From: Cryptomeria japonica
Taxonomy: Eukaryota; Streptophyta; Pinopsida; Cupressales; Cupressaceae
DNA: 64,000 nt
Assembly (NCBI RefSeq): GCF_030272615.1
Contig: NC_081409.1
Coordinates: 612,001,755 to 612,065,754, forward strand
Reading direction: 5' to 3'
The notes under the pieces are model-generated. The model was not told the origin of the DNA. It ran no database searches and saw only the letters and a list, made by a program, of their open reading frames with translations. Position numbers and translations under genes: made by a program. This document shows, piece after piece, positions 56,770 through 64,000 of this stretch; the first letter of the stretch is position 1, and each line of letters opens with the position of its first letter.

Positions 56770-59700
56770 GAATTATTTCTTGGAATGTTAGGGGATTAAA
56801 TGCCCCTAACAAAAGACACTTAGTTAAGTCCTAGATGGACTTAATTAAGTGTGATATTTTTATGTTGCAAGAAACAAAGTTGTCAAAGGAGTCTGTTGAT
56901 TTGGTTTTTACATCTTGGAGAAGGTGGAATTTTCTTTCTTCTCTTGCTTATGGTGCTTCAGGAGGTTTGGCACTGCTTTGGAATAATTATAATATTGAGG
57001 TACAGTTAGTGCCATCTACTACAAATTGGATGTTGACTTTAGTTATAAGAAATATTTCAAAGGTTAAATTCTAGCTTTTTAACATTTATGCTCCATCAGG
57101 AATTCAAGGGAAGAGTAAGTTATGGGGTGAATTAAAGAGGATTTCTTCTCCCTTAAGACATGGTTCCTTTATTATCTTCGGGGGTGGTTTTAATGCTATC
57201 ACTAATTTAGGTGAGAAAAGAGGTGTTTTCCCTAATAAAAGGATTATGGATGACTTTGGGGATTTCAATTCTGATATGAGCCTTTTTTATTGTAAGTCTC
57301 AGAATGGAGTTTTCACATGGACAAACATGAGAAGGGATTTTTCTCAAATTGTTAAGAGATTAGATAGGTTTTTGTTATCTAAGAATTGGATTGATTCAGA
57401 TTTTGAATTCTTTTCCTCTATTCTATCAGTCTCGGGTTCTGATCATTTTCCAATTTCCCTTTCAGTTATTGAGGATAGGGCTTCTTTTAAGTCTCCATTT
57501 AAATTTGAGCCCATGTGGTTTAGGGATTCTTCCTTTTTTCCTCTGCTTATCAAATGGTGGAATTTCGCTCCTTTTTGTTCTAGGTCCTGTATGTTTTAGA
57601 TTGCTAAGAAGTTAAGTTATTTGAAATTGAATATTAGGGAATGGAATATCTCGCATTTTAAGAACAATTTCCAAGAGAAACAAAGGATTCAAGATATGAT
57701 TCAGTGTCTTAATCCTCATGTTCTTCAACATGGTATGGTGCCACAAGTTTTTGATCAATTGAAGTCACTAAAATTACAGCTTGAGGAGGTGTTAGCTAGA
57801 GAGGAAATCTATTGGAGACAAAAATCTAGAGAGTTATGGCTTTCAGATGGTGACACAAACACAAATTTTTTTCATTCTTCAACTAAGATTAAAAGATGTA
57901 AGAATAGGATATCTTGTATTAAGTGTCAGAATGGGAATTTATTGACAGAGCTGGAGGACATTGCTTCAGAGGCAGTTAGGTTTTTTAAGTCATTATTATC
58001 TTTGGAAAATGGAAATCTCAGCAATGATATTATATCTATTATTCCTCCTTTAGTATTTTTGGAAGACAATAAGATGTTGATGTCTCCCTTTTCCTTAGAA
58101 GAATTTAAGAGTGTTGTCTTTGCCATGAATTTGGATAAAGCTCCGGGACCAGATGGTTTTACTCCTTTATTTTTTTAGAAATGTTGGGATTTTGTAGGAA
58201 ATGATGTTTTATTGGCTCTCGAGGAAGCTAGGAGAAATAGGTTTGTTTTAAAAGAACTTAATATTAAAATAATTGCAATTATTCCTAAAAAAGAGGATAC
58301 TAAGACTTTTGTTGACTTTTTCCCCATTGCTTTATGTAACACTGTGTATAAGATATTTACGAAGGTAATTTCCCTTAGGTTGGCAAAAATTCTACCTAGG
58401 ATCATTTCATTGGAGCAAGGTAGTTTTGTTCCTCGAAGGGAGATGACAGAGGGTGCAAGTGTAGCACATGAGGTTCTACATTCTATTTCCACCCAAAGAA
58501 CCCCGACCATGATACTTAAACTAGACATGATGAAAGCTTATGATAGAGTAGAGTGGGGGGCTTAATGTGTTGTTCTTGAGAAGTTAGGTTTTTCCAAGGC
58601 CTAGATAAAATGGATTCGTGCATGTATTTCTTCTGCAAGATTCTCAGTTTTAATTAATGGTTCTCCTTGTGATTTTTTCTCTTCCTCTAGGGGTTTGAGA
58701 TAGGGAGATCCCCTTTTTCCCTTTTTGTTTATTCTCCTAGTTGAAACCTTTAGTTGGGCTATTAGGGCTACTAAAGTGGGGGGGCTTTGGAAAGGTATAA
58801 GGATTCAGAATATTCCCTAAAGTATTTCTCATTGTCTCTTTACACATGATACTCTATTATTTTGGACATGCTTCATTAGTTGAGGCAAAAGTTATTAAAG
58901 GAATAATATAGAATTATGCATTATTTTTTGGTTAGAAAGTGAATGGTGATAAATCACAGATTTTCTTCTTTAATACATCACAACTGGCTCAACATAGGTT
59001 GCAATCTTTTTGGGGATTTGAGATTGGAAATATTCCATGTACTTACCTTGGGATTCCTTTCTTTATTAAACAGGATAAGATTGGTTTTTGGGATAACATT
59101 ATTTCGGTCATTTCTAAAAGAATTCTCTCATGGAATCATAGATGGTTAACTTTGGCAGGTAAAATTGTTCTCATCAAGTCTGTTTTGAATGTTGTTCCCA
59201 TATATCTCATGTCTATTTTGAAGTCTCCAAAAGAAGCTATTGTTAGTTTACAGGATACTCTTAGAGATTTTCTTTGGAACAATAATAAAGATGGTAAGAG
59301 AAAACTCCGTTTAGTTTCATGGGATAAGGTATGTTTGCCTAAGGAACTTGGGGGAACAAGAATTTGGAGTCTAGAGAATCAGAATTTAGCCTTAGGTGCT
59401 AAGTTGGTTTGGAAATTATATGACAAGCCTAGCTCCTTATGGGCACAGATTATGTTTGCCAAATATTTAAATAATGGACCGAGAGAGTACATTTTTAAAG
59501 TCTCAAATTTGCCTTCGGGTTCTGCTATTTGGAATTTCCTTTGTAAATGTAGATCAGTTATTTTGCCTCATCTCTCATGGATTGTACATAATGGTAGAAA
59601 GGTTAGATTTTGGGATGAAGTATGGAATGGACACACACCTCTGGTGAATATTAGGGATCGGTCTCCTTTGATCACTATTCTTTCCTCCCTTTGGGGTGTT

Positions 59701-60950
59701 TTTGTAGCAGATTATTTTGAAATTGTGACTAGTGGACCCCTTAAGCTCGCTAGATGGAAGTCGATTGATTTCTTAGATGTTGATCAAAGTATGAAATTAT
59801 ATTTTCAGAAGATTTTGGGGGGTAGAATTGTATTTCTTTCTAATTCCGAGGATGAACTTATTTGGACAAAGAATATTTCTGGTAAGTATATTGTTAAAGA
59901 TGGTTACAACTCTCTTATGGTTGCTAAAGATTTATCATCCTAGCCTTATAAGTTGTTTTGGCATTCGGCTTGTCTTCCCAAAGCTAGAGCCTTTGCTTGG
60001 TTGGCAGTTTAGGACAGAGTCCTTACAAGTATGAGACTGGATAGGCTTGGTATTACTATTGTTTTCCCTTGTGTCATTTGTAACAAAAATTTAGAATCTT
60101 CTTTACACCTATTCCTACATTGTGATTATGCTTATGAATGTTGGCAGTAGTTGTTTGAGAAGTTAAATATATCCTTTGTTATTGGTAAGGATCTCATTTC
60201 CCATTTTAGATCTTGGCCCTTTATGTTTGCCTCAACTTTTTATGCACATGCCTTTGGATCATATCTCCATCTATTGTGATTTGGAATGTTTGGCTAGAGA
60301 GAAACAACAAGATATTTAAGAAAACAAGTTCTCTTGTGTCTAAGGTTCTATTAAAAATTGAATCTTCAATCTCTGAGGTTGCTTTGTCATTTATTTATAA
60401 GAATATGAAAAATCTTACTTCTTTTTCACACTGGGATACTAGAGTTGCTAGAGTTTGGAAGATGTTGTCGGTTTTACCCTCTCATGGTTCAATTTTAAAA
60501 AAGAATGATGCAATAGGTAAGAGATGTTCTGCTAGATGGAAACCTCCTCTATAGGGGCACATTAAACTGAATTTTGATGGGGCCTCTCATGGTAACCCTG
60601 GGCCGACTAGGGTAGGCATGGTAATTTATGATCACAATGCAAATTTTATTTGAGCTAAGTGTCATGCTATTGGTTTTGAAACTAACAATTATGTAGAATT
60701 TCATGCTTTGTCTTTTGGATTGGATATGGCAATCTCTTTGGGAATTAAGGACTTAATAATTGAAGGTGATTCTATGGTGATTATTCAATGTGTTATGAAA
60801 AAGAAATCGAATTGTTGGAATTTGTAGTATATACTTGATCTCATTTTACAAAAATTAGAATTGTTTGAATCTTTCTTGTTATCCCATTGTTACAGAGAAG
60901 TTAATAAGATTGCAGATTATTTGGCAAGTTTAGCCATTGATTGCAATGCT
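56766..60950 (+). pseudogene. LINE ORF2: endonuclease, reverse transcriptase, zinc motif, RNase H (decayed)
   Basis: ATG 56766 (MRIISWNVRGLNAPNKRH). The AP-type endonuclease (56766-57470) keeps LQETK and GSDHFPI, but the GDFN motif reads GGFN (GGT 57186-57188), losing the catalytic Asp. RT: DKAPGPDGFTPLF (about 58135), KLDMMKAYDRVEW (about 58520), RGLR-stop-GDPLFPFLF with TAG at 58701 where Gln is expected, and the FADD box altered to FTHD (58839-58850). After a frame change, 58939-59943 is open (TYLGIPF onward). A zinc-like motif CVICNK...HLFLHCDYAYECW lies at about 60075-60150. RNase H (60565-60950) has NFDGASHGNPGP, VEFHAL and IIEGDSM. An intact ORF2 would nick the target and copy LINE RNA; this copy cannot. 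Confidence 0.92.
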
Positions 60951-61521
60951 AATCAGTGAGAGGTGGGTTTTGAGGAAATTCCTTCTAGGGTATGGGAAGG
61001 TTTGCAACAATAGTTATGTGATTTTCTTGAGTAATGTTGATGTAAAATTTTATGATGATAATTATTCCTGCTTTCCCCTTTCATTTCAAGTATTCATGTT
61101 CGTTGTCTATAGGAGAGTTTGATCTCATGGTATTTGATACAAAAGTGTTTTTCCAAAGGTTTTTTGATACTTTCTTTTTTGGCAGGAAGGTTTTTGGCTC
61201 ATGGGATTTGGCACAGGGCTTTGGAAAATCCTATCTTCTTCCATTGTTAGTAGTTGTGGAGTCTTCTTCCATTGATAGCAACTCTATGTAAAACTGATAT
61301 TATATGTGTTGTGACCACATTTTGTATGTGGTTTTGGGTGGGGTGTATAAACTGACCTGTTACATACTATAGGTTTATTTTATGAGCTATGACCGAAGGT
61401 TTTCTTCCTAGGGTTCTTTCCTCCGGTATGCTCTTTGAATCCTGTGTAGAAAATAAAAAACAATTAAAAATACTAATAAAAATGTTTAGTGGAATAATCC
61501 ACTTTTATTGAAAAAAAAAAA
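60951..61521 (+). other. LINE 3' UTR and poly(A) tail
   Basis: Non-coding sequence after ORF2 ends in an A-rich stretch (61445-61480) and an A11 run (61511-61521). It directly abuts element 4 integrase-RT linker sequence on the opposite strand. Short ORFs at 60937 and 61052 are not supported. Confidence 0.8.
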
Positions 61522-63047
61522 GAAACTAAATCCCAAGTTTGATTAGCAAGCAAAATATCATATTCTTCTTGCATAGCTTTTTGCCAATGAGGTTGATTTT
61601 TAGCTTGGTCAAATGAATTAGGATCATTTAAATTCATAATAGTAGACATCAAAGCATAATTGCAATAATTTATTCTTCTAGCCTTAAGTTTATCCATTCT
61701 AGCTAAATAATCACCACTTTCTTGAATCAAAGTCTTAAACCATTTAGGCTTCCTTTTAGAAGTAATAGAATCATCACTAGAAGAAGAATCATTAGGAGTG
61801 GAATTATCATGATCACCATCACTATCAATTTTAGAAATAGATGCATTAGGAGTAGGGTTGAGAGAAGAAGTAGGGTTTAGAGAAGGGGGTGTCTCCTCCA
61901 CAACCACAAACTTACTTTCAATAAATTCATTATCCTACACATTAGAACAATCATGAATACCATTTTCAGCAATACAAACATCTCTAGCAACTTTAACTTT
62001 GTTACTGATAGGATTGTAAACTCTATATGCTTTAGAATGTTCATCATAACCAACAAATATATATGAAGAAGATTTAGAATCTAATTTGTGCCTTTTTTTG
62101 TTTAGGTTTATGAACATAAGAAATGGAACCAAAAATCCTTAAATGCTTTAAATTGGGCTTTCTACCAAACCAAACTTCTTCAGGAGTTATATCCTTTAAG
62201 GCTTTGGTAGGTGTTCTATTAATAAGATAAGTAGCACAAGCTATAACTTCAGCCCAAAATTTATAATCTATATTCTTAGCATGCAATAAACATCTAGCTA
62301 TTTCAACAATGGTTATATGCTTCCTTTCTGCTACACCATTTTATTGAGGTGTATAGGGAATAGTAAGCTCATGTTTAATACCAAAAGATTTCAAATAACC
62401 ATTAAATACATTATTAATATATTCCTTACCATTATCAGTTCTAAGGATTTTAATCTTAAAACCAAATTGCCTTTCAACAAACATATGAAATTCAATAAAA
62501 ACATCAAGAACTTGATCCTTGCTATCAAGGAAATAGATCCAAGTTCTCCTAGAAAAATCATCAACAAATATAAGTGCATACCTTGATCCTTGGATGGAGG
62601 TATTCTCCATGGGTCCCAAAAGGTCACTATGAACGAGGTGAAATTTATAATTTTCCCTCCATGATTGACCATGAGGAAAGGGCTCCCTATGCATCTTACC
62701 ACTCATGCAACCTGTGCATACAATTTTAGAAGGAACAATGCTAGGCAATCCATCTACCATATTTGTTTTTTGCATCAAGGCAATATTATTAGAATTTATG
62801 TGGCCAAGTCTTTCATGCCAAACATTAAAATCAATGGTAGTAAGCAAAGAATACTTTGAACAAGCAAACTCATAAAATTTGAATAAGTTATCATTGTCCA
62901 TTTTAGCATTAGCAATAACTTGGTTATGCTTTGGATCAATGATATAACACATATCCTTATATAATTCAATCTTATAATCTTGGCAAAGCTTAGAAACATA
63001 AAGAAAATTTGATTTTAATTCAAGAACATAAAGAACATCATGTAATT
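61522..63047 (-). pseudogene. pol: Integrase and linker of element 4 (minus strand)
   Basis: Reading on the minus strand from 63047: an end-of-protease/integrase lead (VLELKSNFLYVSKLC), the zinc region VWHERLGHINSNN...CTGCMSGKMH (about 62815-62690), then VHSDLLGPM, FVDDFSRRTWIYF and LRTDNGKEY (about 62435). A TAA near 62342 stands where Gln is expected in TPQ-Q-NGVAERK. Then FWAEVIACATYLINRTPTKAL and a GYDEHSKAYRVYNP segment to 61935. A Ser/Asn/Asp-rich linker ends in WQKAMQEEYDILLANQTWDLV at about 61535, where the LINE cuts in. The D,D,E residues are present. Continues at 45025 downward. Confidence 0.9.
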
Positions 63048-64000
63048 TGTAGTACCCCTACTCGAATCAATTTCTAATCTCAATTAATCTTGGTTAGTTT
63101 ACCTTAATATAATGTTATAGTCAGATGTTTGATTTAACGCATAGTTGTTGATGTGGTTTTCACTCTAGTTGTATGCAAGTATTCGGTGTTCCTATTTCGT
63201 AGTATTATTATTGGGCTAACGCTTTCATTAAGTTTCTATATGTATGCATGTATGACTCTTGGTTGCAGGAAATTTCAGGTACAACACCGCATGAGTGCGA
63301 GGTTCGTCTTCACCTGAATTTGCAGGTTTGAGTGTACCTCTTTAATCCTTAGAGTTGGATTAGGTGGCCGTAAGACCTTGGTTGACCTTCGTCGTGCTCA
63401 AGTGAGCATCGTTAGTTGTCGTCGGTGTTCCCTTTTTGTTTGGGTTTGCGAGTCGTCTGTTTGGTTGACCTTCTCGATTTGCATGCTTGGTGTGCATGGT
63501 TAAATTGATTAATTAGTCCTTAGTAATTATTTTGATTATATATGTATTTGTGCATTAGAGATTAATGGACTAAAGTAATTGGGATTTCGTTATGCGATTT
63601 TCATTGATATTGGATTGCTCATTTTAGATTGGGAGTAAGTTCGATTAAATGACTGATTTTGAATATTAAATGCATTTTAGATATGCTGCTGAAAAAGAAA
63701 GTTTTGTATTTTATCGCAATAGATTTAATTGCATTCCATTGGCTTCTGAATTAGAAAGGCTAAATTGGATTAAATGAGAAAATCGATTTTGAATTGAAAA
63801 GCAAGTCAATTGTTGTTATAGTTAGAAAAGGATTAAATTTTGAGAATTATTTGTAAATAAGAATTTTAATTCCAAAAATGGAATTTTGGTCAACTCTTCC
63901 ATATAACCCAAAATTTGGGGAAAATTGGAGGATGGACATTTTGGAGAATTTTTGGTTGGAAAGAAATTTTGGAGATGAAATTTGGGGATTTTGGATGGAG
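63048..64000 (+). mobile_element. LTR D, 5' part (Gypsy-like), inserted in element 4
   Basis: It starts TGTAGTACCCCTACTCG, the same style as B, directly within element 4 protease/integrase sequence; the likely left target duplication is TAATT (63043-63047). It runs off the window, so the right end and duplication cannot be checked. AT-rich and non-coding, with near-repeats of 'aattttggggatt' at the end that resemble the opening bases of the window (copy C). Confidence 0.75.

Larger units (their letters stand above)
45025..61521 (+). mobile_element. L1-type LINE with RNase H, inserted in element 4, itself multiply interrupted
   Basis: A non-LTR retrotransposon on the plus strand: ORF1 (45356 to 56769 in three pieces), ORF2 with AP endonuclease, RT, a CCHC zinc motif and RNase H (56766-60950), a 3' UTR, and a poly(A) of 11 bases at 61511-61521 that directly abuts element 4 sequence (gaaactaaatccc). 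The 5' boundary lies somewhere in 45018-45055. No clear target duplication is visible, and about 15 codons of element 4 are missing at the junction, so a small deletion accompanied insertion or came later. Without the two insertions the LINE is about 7.4 kb. Confidence 0.88.

Noticed and set aside
45010-61535. Target-site duplication of the LINE from 'aaactaaat' seen at both ends
   Set aside because: The two occurrences are in opposite orientation on the plus strand, so they cannot be a direct duplication.
1-64000. Host protein genes, tRNA or rRNA genes
   Set aside because: No exon-like conserved domain outside retroelement proteins, and no cloverleaf or rRNA sequence was recognised; the only tRNA-related signals are primer binding sites.

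Overview
The window is plant nuclear DNA, AT-rich and made almost entirely of nested, decayed retrotransposons. I found no intact host gene, rRNA, tRNA or CRISPR array. Three tRNA-iMet-type primer sites (TGGTATCAGAG-like), Ty1/copia domain order Gag-PR-IN-RT-RNaseH, a plant L1 LINE with an RNase H domain, and LTRs of 3.5-4.3 kb point to a large-genome plant. A gymnosperm is my best guess, but that is inference from repeat style and not from a marker gene.

Left third (1-22960). The 3' part of a long LTR (C, 1-2842) abuts a minus-strand long LTR-like sequence (A, 2843-3997 plus 21220-22960). A is split by a large Sirevirus-like copia element (element 1, 3998-21219, perfect 5-bp target duplication TACAA). 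The 5' LTR of element 1 holds two solo LTRs of other families, each with its own target duplication. Element 1 carries decayed gag-pol and, 3' of pol, a long extra ORF (15039-18679) whose seven in-frame stops are all TAG.

Middle (22961-43020). A 792-bp spacer separates A from B, a related long LTR on the plus strand (23753-25830 plus 41701-about 43020). B is split by element 3 (plus-strand copia, Tnt1-like, up to 41700). The 5' LTR of element 3 was hit by element 2 (minus-strand Sirevirus-like copia, 25831-33589), and its protease region by a 2.17-kb insertion (X1, 35454-37623).

Right third (43020-64000). A minus-strand copia (element 4) is split into 43020-45025 and 61522-63047 by an L1 LINE (about 45025-61521, plus strand). 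LINE ORF1 is interrupted twice: by a 4.3-kb solo LTR (E, 46163-50494, TSD GTCTA) and by X2 (51794-56595, TSD ACATG). X2 itself holds a 3.5-kb solo LTR (F, 51964-55440, TSD TTTAA) rich in minisatellites. Element 4 is cut again at 63048 by a further LTR (D) that runs off the window. The deepest chain is B > element 4 > LINE > X2 > F, five levels.

All coding regions are broken. Stops are mostly TAG or TAA where Gln or Trp is expected, which fits long-term deamination of methylated cytosine. Active sites are also lost (LINE RT and endonuclease, element 3 protease and integrase). Boundaries with matching target duplications are firm. The left ends of elements 2 and 3, the end of B and the LINE 5' end are approximate.
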